Shown here: positions 18,894-28,848 of the stretch, piece by piece
Position numbering within the stretch: position 1 is the first letter of the stretch
Layout: the number at the start of each line of letters is the position of its first letter
Source: Aeromonas sp. RU39B
GTDB lineage: Bacteria; Pseudomonadota; Gammaproteobacteria; Enterobacterales; Aeromonadaceae
DNA length: 64,000 bases
Direction: 5' to 3'
Assembly: GCF_900156095.1 (NCBI RefSeq)
Contig: NZ_FTMJ01000013.1
Location: 62,001-126,000, forward strand
Notes under the pieces: model-generated
What the model saw: only the letters and a program-made list of their open reading frames with translations
Told to the model about the DNA's origin: nothing
The model's database searches: none
Translations under genes and position numbers: made by a program

Positions 18894-19598
18894 CTACAGA
18901 TTGATTGCAAGATGGGGTGGGGGAGTGCCGATTTCAAGTCGGCCGTCGAGCCAATGCTGGTTCACCTGGTGCTCACCTTGGCTGGCAAGGGCCAGCCAGC
19001 CACTCATAAAAGGGGTATCGCTGATCTGATAGTCATGTTCATCCAGCTGGTTGTCCAGGCGCCACTGCTGATCCGGATGGAACACCATCTTATCAAGACC
19101 AGCCGAGAGTCCCCCCCCGTGGGCTTTCAGCACGGCTTCTTTGCGTGCCCACAGCCGGAAGAATCCCGCAGCCTGTTCCCGCTCTTTCAATCCAGCCAGC
19201 CAGTTACTTTCAACCGGAGCAAAAAATCGCCGGGCCAGCACCAGTACCTGGCGTTGGCGCTGCCCAAACTCCAAGTCGATACCAACGGGGGCTTCACGGC
19301 ACAGGGCCAGGGCCAGCCAGTCGCCACTGTGGCTGAGATTGAAGTGAGCATGGCCGCTGGCGAGAACCGGTTTTCCATGGGGTTGTTGAATAAATTCAAG
19401 AGCTTCGCCGGGAAGTCGTGCCTGCAGCTGTCTGCGCAGTAGCACCCTTGCTGCCGTCCACTGCCGGCGGCGCGTTTCTGAGTTAAACACGCCGAGTTGT
19501 TGGCGCTCGTGCGGGTCAAGCTCCTCTTCCCAGCCGCTCGCATCAGCGGCACTGACACTGCATATATTCAGCATAAAAAGGTCTACGGTGCAGGTCAT
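18894..19598 (-). CDS. 4'-phosphopantetheinyl transferase superfamily protein
   Basis: 234-aa Sfp-type enzyme that moves 4'-phosphopantetheine from CoA to carrier proteins of fatty-acid, polyketide or peptide synthesis. The three signature motifs are present: FNLSHSGDW, GIDLEFG (Mg-binding Asp/Glu) and FFRLWARKEAVLKAHGGGL. No synthase cluster is visible here, so the carrier protein is unknown. The start at 19598 has GAG upstream. Its stop lies 14 bases from the start of cnoX, so the two may form an operon. Confidence 0.88.
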   Translation of the reverse strand: MTCTVDLFMLNICSVSAADASGWEEELDPHERQQLGVFNSETRRRQWTAARVLLRRQLQARLPGEALEFIQQPHGKPVLASGHAHFNLSHSGDWLALALCREAPVGIDLEFGQRQRQVLVLARRFFAPVESNWLAGLKEREQAAGFFRLWARKEAVLKAHGGGLSAGLDKMVFHPDQQWRLDNQLDEHDYQISDTPFMSGWLALASQGEHQVNQHWLDGRLEIGTPPPHLAINL

Positions 19599-19853
19599 TT
19601 TTTGCTCTCGAATTCCATCAGAATGCCAATAAAACCACATTTCCTCGGGCTGGCATAGCTTTGCGCAACATTGTCTATTGTTTGGGCAAGATCACATTTA
19701 TCATGATTAATAAGGCTTTTTTGCAAAAAAATGTGACCCCGATGGGTTTTATTGCTTGATCTGTCACACTGGTCAGTTATAGTCGAGCCTCGTTGTGTAA
19801 AAAGGCTCGCTAGAAGCCGACATTGATTGTTTATGTTTTTGGGAGGTAAGGGA

Positions 19854-20351
19854 TTGCGATATCTGCTGCTACTATTAGTAGCCCTTGGGATGGCGGGCTG
19901 TTCCTCCACGCCAGATCCTGAAGTGGCGAGTAAACTCGAAGTATCGATGGTCGAGCCGGTTGTTGAACCGGAATCTTCCGCCCCCAGTGTTGAAGACATC
20001 ATCTCGGTATACAAGCAGTGGAAAGGTGTTCCCTATCGCATGGGTGGCACTTCCCAACGTGGTGTAGATTGCTCCGCGTTTGCGCGTGAAGTGTTCCGCG
20101 ATGCACTCGGTATCGAGTTGCCCCGTTCCACTCGCTCCCAGGTACAGGAAGGTACGCGGGTTGCGAAGAACGATCTGGTTGAAGGGGATCTGGTTTTCTT
20201 CCGTATCAACCGTCGTCTGAACCACGTTGGCATCTATATCGGTAACGGCGAGTTCATTCATGCATCGACCACCAAGGGTGTAACCCGCTCCAGACTGGAT
20301 GATAGCTACTGGCGTGGAAAATTCTGGCAGGCTCGTCGCGTGAACATCTGA
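19854..20351 (+). CDS. NlpC/P60 family lipoprotein endopeptidase
   Basis: 165-aa outer-membrane-type lipoprotein with a peptidoglycan D,L-endopeptidase domain related to Spr/MepS and NlpC. The start is a TTG at 19854 with GGAGG seven bases upstream. From there MRYLLLLLVALGMAGC gives a clean lipobox, which in-frame TTGs upstream do not improve. Catalytic Cys is in GVDCSAFAREVF and His in LNHVGIYIG and EFIHAST. It probably cleaves stem-peptide cross-links during wall growth. Confidence 0.9.
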   Translation: MRYLLLLLVALGMAGCSSTPDPEVASKLEVSMVEPVVEPESSAPSVEDIISVYKQWKGVPYRMGGTSQRGVDCSAFAREVFRDALGIELPRSTRSQVQEGTRVAKNDLVEGDLVFFRINRRLNHVGIYIGNGEFIHASTTKGVTRSRLDDSYWRGKFWQARRVNI

Positions 20352-20405
20352 CAGTCAATCTGGAAAAACGGCTCGCCGTACGGACCGTTTCTCCAGACTG
20401 ACGAT

Positions 20406-20427
20406 AAAAGGCCCTACGGGGCCTTTT
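20406..20427 (+). terminator. Terminator after NlpC/P60 gene
   Basis: AAAAGGCCC pairs with GGGGCCTTTT and is followed by a T-rich stretch. Confidence 0.82.
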
Positions 20428-20482
20428 GTGTTTTTAGCGCTGACAGTTATAGTGTGCGCCGGTTTTTTCCGGTGAGTCAGCC

Positions 20483-21445
20483 ATGTCCAATGCCCCCAAA
20501 TCGGGATTGCATCCACGCAATCGCCACCGCCACGGTTATGATTTCAAAGCACTTATCGCTGTTTGCCCGGAGCTGGCTGCCCATGTCCGACCCGGGCCGA
20601 CCGGTCGGCTGACCATCGACTTTGCCAACCCTGTTGCCGTCAAGGCGCTCAATCGGGCGCTCCTGTGTAAAGATTATTGCCTGCGTTTTTGGGATATCCC
20701 GGCCGGTTATCTCTGTCCCCCGATCCCCGGGCGGGTGGATTATCTGCATCATCTCGCCGATCTGCTGGCCGACGGGGGCGAGATCCCGCAAGGGGGTCAG
20801 ATCAGGCTACTGGATATTGGTACCGGTGCTAACTGCATCTATCCGCTGCTGGGGCATCAGAGCTATGGCTGGCAGTTCGTCGGCTCTGACGTGGACGGCG
20901 GCGCCCTTAACAACGCCCGCCTAATCGTCAAATCCAACGGTCTTGAGAAGCGGATCGTCTGCCGCGAGCAGCGTGACGTGGCCCATATCTTCTCAGGCAT
21001 CATTCAGCCTGGGGAGTTCTTTGCTGCGACGCTGTGTAACCCGCCGTTTCACTCCAGCGCTGCCGCTGCTAACGAGGGGAGTGAACGCAAACTGCGTAAT
21101 CTGGCCCGTAGCAAAGGCGGACGTCACACTTCGACGCAAGGTAAATCGCCCGCACTTAACTTTGGCGGCCGCAATCATGAGCTCTGGTGTGAGGGTGGCG
21201 AGGCGGCTTTTTTGCGCCGGATGATCGCCGAGAGTCGGCGCTTTGCCAGCCAGTGCGGCTGGTTTACCAGCCTGGTGTCAAAGGGAGAGAATATCCGTCC
21301 AGCCCGCAGCTGGCTTGCCTCGGCAGGGGCAAACGAGGTGCGGGTCATTACCATGGTGCAGGGCAATAAACAGACCCGGATCCTGGCCTGGCGCTTTAGC
21401 GAGTCTGATCTTGCTACCGGTCAGCACGGTGAGAAGAAAGTGTAA
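20483..21445 (+). CDS. rlmF: 23S rRNA (adenine-1618-N6)-methyltransferase
   Basis: SAM-dependent methyltransferase making m6A1618 in 23S rRNA. The N-terminal [13 protein letters not shown] segment, the SAM-binding [15 protein letters not shown] loop, the NPPF catalytic motif (CNPPFHSS) and the C-terminal KGENIRP block are characteristic. 320 aa, close to E. coli YbiN. It stands alone between two intergenic gaps. Confidence 0.95.
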   Translation: MSNAPKSGLHPRNRHRHGYDFKALIAVCPELAAHVRPGPTGRLTIDFANPVAVKALNRALLCKDYCLRFWDIPAGYLCPPIPGRVDYLHHLADLLADGGEIPQGGQIRLLDIGTGANCIYPLLGHQSYGWQFVGSDVDGGALNNARLIVKSNGLEKRIVCREQRDVAHIFSGIIQPGEFFAATLCNPPFHSSAAAANEGSERKLRNLARSKGGRHTSTQGKSPALNFGGRNHELWCEGGEAAFLRRMIAESRRFASQCGWFTSLVSKGENIRPARSWLASAGANEVRVITMVQGNKQTRILAWRFSESDLATGQHGEKKV

Positions 21446-21572
21446 GGTAAGTGATAACTTCGCCTGCAGGTACAGCTGTACGCTGAGATTTTTTTGCAAT
21501 TATCCCCCGTTCTTTTCTAAAATAGCGACTGGTTTGACCTGTTTAGCAGCCAGCTAGAAGTAGGAACGGTTG

Positions 21573-22301
21573 ATGAAGGTTGTCGATTTTCTGAAGCGCA
21601 AGAAGGAAATCTTGGCGCAACACCCCTTTGAGCTCAAGGACTGGCTCTCCCCGGCCATTCGCGACTATTGGCGTGAGTTTCAGCAAATGGCGCAGCATCA
21701 CCCTCTGCTTGGCCGGGTGATGGACGCCACTGTGACTAACCTGGTGCAACCGGCGCAAAGTCGTGAGCTGCAGCAGGTCGTTAATGGTTCGCCAGTTGCA
21801 GCGCCCAGTGGTGAGCCCACTGTCGAGCTGGAAGGCGAGGCTGCCGCAGTCTTTGCTTCCTTGTCGGGGCGTATCGGTGAAGAGACCCATGTCGGTGAAT
21901 GGCTGCACGTTGATCAGACCATGATCAACGGTTTTGCCCAAGTGACGGGTGATCATCAGTGGATCCACACCAACCCGGAGCGTGCGGTTGCCGAGTCGCC
22001 GTTCAAAACCACCATCGCTCACGGCTTCCTGACGCTGGCGTTGTTGCCGCAACTGACTGGCTCGGTGGATGAGCAGAGTCCAGAGTTTCCGACCGCCCGT
22101 ATGGTGGTTAACTATGGCCTAGATTCGGTGCGCTTCCCTTATCCCATCAAGGTGGATAGCCGTATCCGCGCTCGCACCAAGCTCGCCAAAGTGACGGCCA
22201 TCAAGGGCGGGATTGAGCTGCTCAAAGAGATCAAGGTGGAGATTGAAGGGGTTCGTCGCCCTGGCTGCGTTATCGAGTCACTGACGCGACTCTATTTCTG
22301 A
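21573..22301 (+). CDS. MaoC-like hot-dog dehydratase
   Basis: 242-aa protein with a C-terminal MaoC/R-hydratase hot-dog domain. The active-site signature FAQVTGDHQWIHTNPERA and the following TIAHGFLTLALLPQL strongly suggest (R)-specific enoyl-CoA or enoyl-ACP hydratase activity. The first ~90 residues form an alpha-helical N-terminal part not assigned to a domain. AGGA lies seven bases before the ATG. The last 10 bases overlap the end of the convergent gene. Confidence 0.82.
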   Translation: MKVVDFLKRKKEILAQHPFELKDWLSPAIRDYWREFQQMAQHHPLLGRVMDATVTNLVQPAQSRELQQVVNGSPVAAPSGEPTVELEGEAAAVFASLSGRIGEETHVGEWLHVDQTMINGFAQVTGDHQWIHTNPERAVAESPFKTTIAHGFLTLALLPQLTGSVDEQSPEFPTARMVVNYGLDSVRFPYPIKVDSRIRARTKLAKVTAIKGGIELLKEIKVEIEGVRRPGCVIESLTRLYF

Positions 22302-23083
22302 TTCTGAGCTGTGATGACCGGTGTTGATGAGACAGGGCGTTGCGCCCTGTCTGCGTTTTGGTAACTGGCCATAATTTTCTCATAGCGACCATCTTGTTTC
22401 ATGCTGGCCAAGCCTTTGTCAAAGGCATCGCGCACGGCGCTGCTGGTAAACGCAAAATGGTAAATCGTCGGGGGCAGCAGCGCGTTGCTGATAACCCGGC
22501 TCTGCTGATAACGCTCTGGATGTTCGCTCTGTGCCGCCCACAGCTGGCGGTAATGCTCGAAGATACGCTCCTCCATCACCACGGCCTCGGCGTGCCCCTC
22601 AAAAAGTTGCCTGACCTGCAACTCTTGGCGGGCCACTTCCTGATAATCCTGGCTTTTGGCCACGGCATCGGAAAACTCCTTCCCCAGCACATCGCGGGCG
22701 CGCTGAAACGCGACCACGTTGAGTCCGGCAAGCTCCGATAGTTTGGCCAGCTTGCGCGGTGCCAGAGTAAATACCCGGTTATGGAAGGTGATGACGGGGG
22801 CCGAAAGGTGCACGTTGTTCAACAGCCCCGGTCGCACATTGATAATGGCGTCGAGCTGATGGCGCTCGATAAGCTCATAGGTTTGGCGCAGGGATAGGTA
22901 ATAGAAATGGGGTTCAAAAGTGCTGTGTTTCAGGGCTTCACGAACCAGATCCAGTTCAATGCCACGCTCTTCGGCGCGCAGCACATAAGGCGGAATAGCC
23001 AGACTCACGCCGACCCTGACCGGTTCAGCCGAGCCGGCAAATGCCAGAAAAAGCAGACATAATCCACCGAACTTAGAACCCAT
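22292..23083 (-). CDS. Family 3 periplasmic solute-binding protein
   Basis: 263-aa secreted protein of the amino-acid-binding (SBP_bac_3) family. The signal peptide MGSKFGGLCLLFLAFAGSA is followed by VRVGVSLAIPPYVLR and the two-lobe pattern. There is no adjacent permease or ATPase, so it may be an orphan receptor-like binding protein. The ATG at 23083 follows AAGGGG. It is 77 bases downstream of mobB and may be read through from it. Confidence 0.8.
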   Translation of the reverse strand: MGSKFGGLCLLFLAFAGSAEPVRVGVSLAIPPYVLRAEERGIELDLVREALKHSTFEPHFYYLSLRQTYELIERHQLDAIINVRPGLLNNVHLSAPVITFHNRVFTLAPRKLAKLSELAGLNVVAFQRARDVLGKEFSDAVAKSQDYQEVARQELQVRQLFEGHAEAVVMEERIFEHYRQLWAAQSEHPERYQQSRVISNALLPPTIYHFAFTSSAVRDAFDKGLASMKQDGRYEKIMASYQNADRAQRPVSSTPVITAQNQK

Positions 23084-23160
23084 TCGATACCCCTTCTCCC
23101 TTAGCTCAATCCATTCTGGCACAACCGGTGGCGACTTTTCATCCTTAGTTACCACCAACC

Positions 23161-24441
23161 TCACGCCCTGTGATCGCTAAGCGGTTTAACCCATACGGTG
23201 TCACCCGTTATGGGGGCCTGCTCTGGGCAGAAAACCAGAGCAGGTATCGCTAATGCGTGCGGTCTTTGTGTAGCGCAGTAGCAACCGGCATCGTGAGCTT
23301 GCCACAAAAATGCCGCCTGCAGCGGCCCCTGCGATGGATCCAGCGAGCTATGCAGCCGCGCCCTCAGATAATCGGCTGGCGGAGGGTGGCCATTTGCGTG
23401 CGCCAGCCAGGGCGCCAAAATGGCATGTTGTAGCAGTAGTGCCATCTGTGGCGTGGCAATCATGGCCAGAGTAGGTTGACGGCCGCGCGCCCCCAGCGTC
23501 AGCAGCGCTTGCCCATTCCAGTGCCAGTGGTGGGATAAATCGGTTGGCAGCGCAGCTCCGGGCGCGAGCAGTGTTAGCGTCAGCGTAGGGGCCTGCGCCG
23601 TGTTATCGCACCGATATCCGGCGCCTTGCAACAGTGCCAGCCAGGGTTGCAGCTGCGAAGTGGTCAGTTCAGCGTGAAGTTGTACGCAGGGCGCCTGTGC
23701 CACCGGCAAGGTGGTCATTCCATGCAGCGCGGCACGCTCTATCAGCGAAAAATCGATAGGTTGACCCACAGTGCCCAGCAAGGGCAGGTCACCTGCCAAC
23801 GCGAGCCCCAACGCGCCGCGCAATGGGCAGTGGTACACCTTGGCAGCGGGAGCATTTGCGCACCAGTGTCGCGTGGCCAGATTGAGTGCGACCAGTGAGT
23901 CCGGCAGGGTTTGCTGGCGGCTGAGCAAGGTCACAATGAAGTTGGCCACCGCGCCCGGATCATTAAGAGGCAGTTGTAGGTGGTCGGTAGCAAGCGGCAT
24001 ATCGGTGACCACCGCCAGTACGTTGCGCTGCGTCATATCTGGCAGCGGTTTGCCCAAGGCGGCGCGATAGAGTACCAATCTGGGCAGTGGCTCATCCTTA
24101 AACCCCTCAACCAGCACCAGATCCAGCTCGGCGGGATTAAAACGCTCGAGCAGGGCTGCCAAGGCGATAGGGCTCTCTGGTGTCTCCTTGAGCCAGGCGA
24201 TGCGTTTGTCACTGGCAAGTAGCACTTCACTGGCTCCGGCTTCGCGCAGCCGCCAACTATCCTTGCCCGGTTGGTCCAGATTGACGTCGTGATGGGCGTG
24301 TTTGATCACCGCCAGGCGAATGCCTCGCGCAACCAGCAGCGGAATCACCTGCTCGAGCAGGGTGGTTTTTCCCGTGCCGCTCCAGGCCGAGATGGCCAGC
24401 ACTGGCAGGGGAGTGGCCAGTTCAGTGGGGCAATGTGGCAT
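23161..24441 (-). CDS. mobB: MobB fused to a degenerate MoeA-like C-terminal module
   Basis: 426 aa. Residues 1-170 are MobB, the GTP-binding adaptor of molybdenum-cofactor guanylylation, with P-loop AWSGTGKTTLLEQ and the conserved IKHAHHD. MobB alone is usually about 175 aa. The remaining ~250 residues resemble the C-terminal half of MoeA: a stretch aligned to the LPGNPVSA region, here reading IATPQMALLLQHAILAPWL, then a beta-barrel ending GDTVWVKPL. The key LPGNP residues are lost, so this part is probably not an active molybdotransferase. It overlaps mobA by 20 bases. Confidence 0.8.
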   Translation of the reverse strand: MPHCPTELATPLPVLAISAWSGTGKTTLLEQVIPLLVARGIRLAVIKHAHHDVNLDQPGKDSWRLREAGASEVLLASDKRIAWLKETPESPIALAALLERFNPAELDLVLVEGFKDEPLPRLVLYRAALGKPLPDMTQRNVLAVVTDMPLATDHLQLPLNDPGAVANFIVTLLSRQQTLPDSLVALNLATRHWCANAPAAKVYHCPLRGALGLALAGDLPLLGTVGQPIDFSLIERAALHGMTTLPVAQAPCVQLHAELTTSQLQPWLALLQGAGYRCDNTAQAPTLTLTLLAPGAALPTDLSHHWHWNGQALLTLGARGRQPTLAMIATPQMALLLQHAILAPWLAHANGHPPPADYLRARLHSSLDPSQGPLQAAFLWQAHDAGCYCATQRPHALAIPALVFCPEQAPITGDTVWVKPLSDHRA

Positions 24442-25012
24442 GGCGGGTCAGATCATCGGGCGTATTGAGATTATCAAACGCCGCCGGGCAGTCGCTGAAA
24501 TCGGCGTAAACCATCGGATGACGAGCATACCAGAGCCCGATTTTGCGCTCGCCTTGCTGTAAAAACGCAGCCAGTGAATCACGCAGGCTTCGATGCAGCA
24601 GTGCCACCACCGGGTGCGGGCGCTCACCGTCGTGTGCTACGACCACTAAGGTGTCGGAGCGGCGGGCCGCGAGCATGCGCGTCACCAGATCAGTTGGCAG
24701 ATACGGGGTATCGCACGGAACGACTAACAGCCAGTTATCAGACACAGCCTGCAAACCCGCCAGCATGCCGGCCAGTGGGCCGGGATAATCCGGTAAGGGG
24801 TCTGGCAGGGTGGGGGCGAGGGCTTGGTAGTGCGACAAGTGACGGTTAGCGCTGATCATGACGTGGCTGACCTGCGGCGTGATGCGCTCCAGCAGATGGT
24901 GGATCAGTGGCTTGCCAGCAAGTTTTTGCCACCCCTTGTCATCGCCGCCCATGCGGGTAGCGCGACCGCCAGCGAGGATCAGCGCGCAGGGAAGCTCGGG
25001 ATCATGGTTCAT
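24422..25012 (-). CDS. mobA: Molybdenum cofactor guanylyltransferase
   Basis: Transfers GMP from GTP to molybdopterin to make the MGD cofactor of DMSO-reductase-family enzymes. The LILAGGRATRMGGDDKGWQ nucleotide-binding loop is intact, as are the PCDTPYLP metal site and the C-terminal NLNTPDDL. 196 aa. GGAG lies eight bases before the ATG at 25012. First gene of a mobA-mobB operon. Confidence 0.95.
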   Translation of the reverse strand: MNHDPELPCALILAGGRATRMGGDDKGWQKLAGKPLIHHLLERITPQVSHVMISANRHLSHYQALAPTLPDPLPDYPGPLAGMLAGLQAVSDNWLLVVPCDTPYLPTDLVTRMLAARRSDTLVVVAHDGERPHPVVALLHRSLRDSLAAFLQQGERKIGLWYARHPMVYADFSDCPAAFDNLNTPDDLTRHATLPH

Positions 25013-25126
25013 CAGTTCGCTCCAGGCATCAGCGGCACTTATCAACGCCCACAAGGCGTTGCGCCGCCACGAAAGGGCAGTGTGCGACAGAACGTTCGCT
25101 CAGGCAATCGGTTGACGCTTGCAACG

Positions 25127-25156
25127 GTGACAACGCATGGATGGCCGAGGGATAAT
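25127..25156 (+). promoter_or_regulatory. Promoter of NUDIX gene
   Basis: GTGACA (25127-25132) and GATAAT (25151-25156) are separated by 18 bases. The implied start site near 25163 supports the GTG start at 25185. Confidence 0.55.
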
Positions 25157-25184
25157 GCCACTCCTGTTGCAGGAGGCCTGGAAC

Positions 25185-25574
25185 GTGATTGATAAGCTGG
25201 CATGGATTTGTATTAAAGAGGGACGTCTGCTTTGTGTGCGCTCGCACGGCAAGACGCTGTTTTATCTGCCTGGAGGCAAGCGCGAAACGGGTGAGAGTGA
25301 CGAGCAGGCGCTACTGCGTGAAATTGACGAGGAGCTTAGCGTACAACTGGTGCAGCAGAGCATCCGTTCGCTGGGGCGCTTCGTGGCGCCGGCCGATGGC
25401 AAAGTCGGGGTCGAGGTGATGTTGAGCTGCTATCAGGCCGATTATCAGGGGTCGCTGCAGTGCGCCGCTGAAATCGCCGAGCTGGATTGGCTGGATTGCT
25501 CGGATCTGGCGCGCTGCTCGGAAGGGACCCGGCGGGTGCTACTGGCGCTGCAAGAGCGCGGCGCGCTGGCATAA
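25185..25574 (+). CDS. NUDIX hydrolase
   Basis: 129-aa pyrophosphohydrolase of nucleoside-diphosphate-X compounds. The NUDIX box is complete (GGKRETGESDEQALLREIDEEL). The start chosen is a GTG at 25185 because AGGAGG lies eight bases before it; an ATG 48 bases earlier has no ribosome site. Substrate unknown; oxidised nucleotides are common in small members of the family. Confidence 0.85.
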   Translation: MIDKLAWICIKEGRLLCVRSHGKTLFYLPGGKRETGESDEQALLREIDEELSVQLVQQSIRSLGRFVAPADGKVGVEVMLSCYQADYQGSLQCAAEIAELDWLDCSDLARCSEGTRRVLLALQERGALA

Positions 25575-25581
25575 AGCAGCA

Positions 25582-25597
25582 GGGAGCCGAGGCTCCC
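25582..25597. terminator. Hairpin between NUDIX gene and xthA
   Basis: GGGAGCC and GGCTCCC pair around GA. There is no T-run, so the terminator call is weak. Confidence 0.45.
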
Positions 25598-25622
25598 TGA
25601 TTGAACCGATAGATCAGATTGA

Positions 25623-26429
25623 TCAGGCGAAGGTGGTCCAGATCGGTGCGTGATCGGAGGGCTTCTCGATGCCGCGCAGCTCATAGTCGATCCCCACCTC
25701 GGTCACCGTCTCCTTGAGTGCGTTAGAGGCGAGGATAAGGTCAATCCGCAGACCACGGTTCTCATCAAAGCCACGTGAGCGGTAATCAAACCAGGAGAAG
25801 CGTTCACACTCGTCCGGGTGGGCGGCGCGGAAGGTATCGGTCAGCCCCCAGCTCAGCAGACGGGCCATCCATTCACGTTCGATAGGCAGGAAGGAGCACT
25901 TGCCCTCTTTGAGCCAGCGCTTGCGATTGGCCTCGCCAATGCCGATGTCCCGATCGGACGGAGAGATGTTCATATCGCCGATCAGCACCAGCTGTTCGTC
26001 CGGCGAGTGGTGATGCTCAAGATAGGCTTGCAGATCGGCATAGAAGCGGGTCTTGGCCGGAAACTTGGTTTCGTGATCCTGATTTTCCCCTTGCGGGAAG
26101 TAGCCGTTCATCACCTTGATGACTGAGCCGTCGGCGCGTTGGAAGGTAGCCATGATCATGCGACGCTGCGCCTCTTCATCATCGCCGGGAAAGCCCTTTT
26201 CCACCGACAGGGGGGCCTGCTTGCTCAGAATTGCGACCCCATAGTGGGCCTTCTGGCCGTGGAATACGACGTGGTAGCCCATGGCTTCCACCGCTTCGCG
26301 GGGAAACGCCTCGTCGTGAACCTTGATCTCCTGCAGGCCGATCACGTCCGGTTGATGCTTGTCGATAAGGGCTTGCAACTGATGGAGGCGGGCACGCAGG
26401 CCATTGATATTGAAAGAGACGATTTTCAT
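25623..26429 (-). CDS. xthA: Exonuclease III
   Basis: AP endonuclease and 3'-5' exonuclease of base-excision repair. The 268 aa equal E. coli XthA. Catalytic residues appear in order: [24 protein letters not shown] (metal Glu), [13 protein letters not shown] and KPSDHAPIW. The ATG at 26429 matches the family start; in-frame upstream codons add an unrelated extension. Confidence 0.97.
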   Translation of the reverse strand: MKIVSFNINGLRARLHQLQALIDKHQPDVIGLQEIKVHDEAFPREAVEAMGYHVVFHGQKAHYGVAILSKQAPLSVEKGFPGDDEEAQRRMIMATFQRADGSVIKVMNGYFPQGENQDHETKFPAKTRFYADLQAYLEHHHSPDEQLVLIGDMNISPSDRDIGIGEANRKRWLKEGKCSFLPIEREWMARLLSWGLTDTFRAAHPDECERFSWFDYRSRGFDENRGLRIDLILASNALKETVTEVGIDYELRGIEKPSDHAPIWTTFA

Positions 26430-26503
26430 TGTCCGGATGCTCATGTCGTTGTTTGAGGTTATTGGACTAGGAAAGGGGGCCGGATGCAAGGTCTGCTCGG
26501 TCG

Positions 26504-28135
26504 TCAATGGCGCAGCTGGGTAAACTCATCACGCAGCTTGCGATAACGTTCGTTCTGGGCCGGGTTGAGCGGAATACCGTCGAGCAGACTGATGGTGGTT
26601 CGGCACTCATCGTCATAATCCTTATTCTTGTGGCTTTTGCCAATGAGCTGCAGCAATACCTGGATCTTGTTAAGTGCCGCGCCGGTGTTAGCCGGTGCGC
26701 GGCGCAGCGCTTCGCGAAAATGGCCCAGCGCCTGCTCGAGCTCCCCGGCCTGATAGGCCTTGATGCCCAATTCGTTAAGCTGCTGATAGCGCTGGCGGCG
26801 CTCTAGCACCGTTTTGTCGGTGCGGGTCACCTGAATGCAGGTGGTCAGCAGCTGATCTTCATTATCAGAGAGCAGTCCCTGCAAACTGTCTGCATATTCA
26901 AACTCCCCTAACTGATAGAGTCCGAGGATGGTTTCACCCAGCAGGGTAGGTGGCATGTTTTCCGGAGCGTCGAGCCAGTTTTGGTTGGCGCGATAGAGCA
27001 TCTTCTTGCCTTTGAGCAGCTCACCACGGGCAATTTGCACCCGCGCCTGACAGAGCTGCTCGAAGGCCGGATAGTTAAAATCGCTTCCAACCATCACGTC
27101 GCGCAGCCGGGAGAGGGCGTTATTGACCTGTTTTTGCAGATTGGCGATGTGATAGCTGTCGTTGCTATTGAGGGCATAGAGCGTCAGGGTCTGGATATAG
27201 GCGCCAAGATAATGGGGCGTGCGGTGAATCGAGTTACGGGTCAGATCAATGAGGCTTAGCAGCACATCCTTGGCCACGGCGTAATCGCCCCGCTTTAGGC
27301 TCACTTCCGCCAGACGACGTGACAGATGCACCGATTGTGGCGAGATGGCCACCGCCTGTTGCAGCTGCGCCTGTGCATCGTCGTCACGGCCCTGCGCCAG
27401 GTAGCTTTCGGCCAGCCAGTGATAAGCCTCCACCATCAAGGGGGTAAGGCGAAGACAGGCTTGCAGGTGGCTGATGGCCTCATCAAACAGACCGAGATCA
27501 AAGCAGGCACGTCCCAGTGCCTGACGGGCCCAGCTATTATCCTGGGCGGCCAGCAGCTGGCGCATCAGGCTGCGTGCCTCTTGAGCCCGTTTGAGCTTGA
27601 TCAGCGTGTCAGCCTGCAGGCAGCGGCAGAAATTGCTGTATTTAGGGTGCTGGGTGGCGCCCGATTCACACTCCTCGAGCAGCGTCGCATCATCTCCCCG
27701 ATCCAGCGCCTGAAACAGGGCCAACAAATTGCGCTTGCGCTCCAGTGCGCGGCGCAGACGGGTTTTGAACTGCTCCTGAGAGAAGGGCTTCATGAGGTAC
27801 TCATCAGGCTCTAGCTCCAGGGCGCTCAATACCATGGCGCGGCTGGCATCGCCGCTGACTACCATCACCACACCGTGCGGCGGGATCAGCTTTTTCTCGC
27901 GCAGACTCTCCAGCAGTTGCCGTCCGTTTTCACCGGCACCCAAGTCATAGTCAATCAAAAAGACATCAAAGGTATCGCGCAGGCAGAGGCGACGCGCCTC
28001 ATCGGCAGAGTAGGCGTAATGGATGCGACTTATCCCCACGTTGAACAGCATCGCCTTCATCATGATGTGAAATGAGCGCTGCTCGTCGACCAGCAGCAGG
28101 CGCAATTCATGATCAGCAGGAGCGGACGGGGACAT
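26504..28135 (-). CDS. Response regulator with C-terminal TPR repeats
   Basis: 543-aa cytoplasmic protein. The N-terminal receiver (about 10-130) has acidic residues in LLLVDEQ, the phospho-acceptor Asp in FLIDYDLG and the conserved Lys in YLMKPF. The rest is about ten tetratricopeptide-like helical repeats (for example [20 protein letters not shown]). There is no DNA-binding or enzymatic output, so it probably acts by protein contact. It is divergent from the kinase operon at 28.35 kb, a plausible partner. The ATG at 28135 was chosen because the receiver follows directly. Confidence 0.85.
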   Translation of the reverse strand: MSPSAPADHELRLLLVDEQRSFHIMMKAMLFNVGISRIHYAYSADEARRLCLRDTFDVFLIDYDLGAGENGRQLLESLREKKLIPPHGVVMVVSGDASRAMVLSALELEPDEYLMKPFSQEQFKTRLRRALERKRNLLALFQALDRGDDATLLEECESGATQHPKYSNFCRCLQADTLIKLKRAQEARSLMRQLLAAQDNSWARQALGRACFDLGLFDEAISHLQACLRLTPLMVEAYHWLAESYLAQGRDDDAQAQLQQAVAISPQSVHLSRRLAEVSLKRGDYAVAKDVLLSLIDLTRNSIHRTPHYLGAYIQTLTLYALNSNDSYHIANLQKQVNNALSRLRDVMVGSDFNYPAFEQLCQARVQIARGELLKGKKMLYRANQNWLDAPENMPPTLLGETILGLYQLGEFEYADSLQGLLSDNEDQLLTTCIQVTRTDKTVLERRQRYQQLNELGIKAYQAGELEQALGHFREALRRAPANTGAALNKIQVLLQLIGKSHKNKDYDDECRTTISLLDGIPLNPAQNERYRKLRDEFTQLRH

Positions 28136-28350
28136 AGCATTCTCAGGTTCGATCTGTTCTTCCCTGAAGTGTGCCAGCAAACCAACGGAGCGGCAAACCG
28201 GCGTAGTCCTCATTGGAGGCTCATTGCGTACTAAATTGGTTTGTCTTTGTTACTCAATTGAAGGTTTGTTGTTGATTGGATTTGCGCTCGTTTCACCAGC
28301 AAGGCAAGATGCGGCGCCACATTGCAGTGGTATTGATAATGTGAGTGCTT

Positions 28351-28842
28351 ATGATGAAGGCTTGGTATCGTGGATGGATCTACGGAATGTGTGCAATGGG
28401 ATGGCTCGTATCGGTACAAGCCAGCGAGATGGTCGTGACGGTGCAAACCCATTTTGTCGGTGAGCCCGTCACCGAGGTCGTCGTGGATGAGGCTACAATT
28501 AGTCGGTTGCCCCAGTATGAGATCGTGACGGGTACCCCCTGGGATGATGGGGTCCATTCCTATCGTGGCCCTCGTTTGCTTGATCTATTGAACCGCCTGG
28601 GGATCAAACAGGGCCGTCAGGTCACACTGCATGCACTCAATGAATATTCTGCCACGTTGCCGTTTTCCGATCTGCGCGACTTTAGTGTCATCTTGGCGCA
28701 TTCACAGGATGGCCAGCCTTTGTCAGTGCGCCAGCGTGGACCGTTTTTTCTGATGTACCCTTTTGATGAGCTACCTCGTCTTAAGAGCAAGCTCTATTAC
28801 GCGCGTTCGGTCTGGCAGATCGACAGGATTACTGTGGAGTAG
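28351..28842 (+). CDS. Periplasmic molybdopterin-oxidoreductase-like domain protein
   Basis: 163-aa exported protein with an N-terminal signal (about 1-23). The pattern SYRGPRLLDLLNRLGI, LHALNEYSATLPFSDL and PFFLMYPFDELP resembles the oxidoreductase molybdopterin-binding fold seen in small periplasmic proteins. There is no cofactor Cys in the usual place, so it is more likely a sensor partner than an enzyme. It ends 6 bases before the kinase gene, and the two are surely co-transcribed. ATGs at 28351 and 28354 are both possible. Confidence 0.68.
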   Translation: MMKAWYRGWIYGMCAMGWLVSVQASEMVVTVQTHFVGEPVTEVVVDEATISRLPQYEIVTGTPWDDGVHSYRGPRLLDLLNRLGIKQGRQVTLHALNEYSATLPFSDLRDFSVILAHSQDGQPLSVRQRGPFFLMYPFDELPRLKSKLYYARSVWQIDRITVE

Positions 28843-28848
28843 TGTTGC

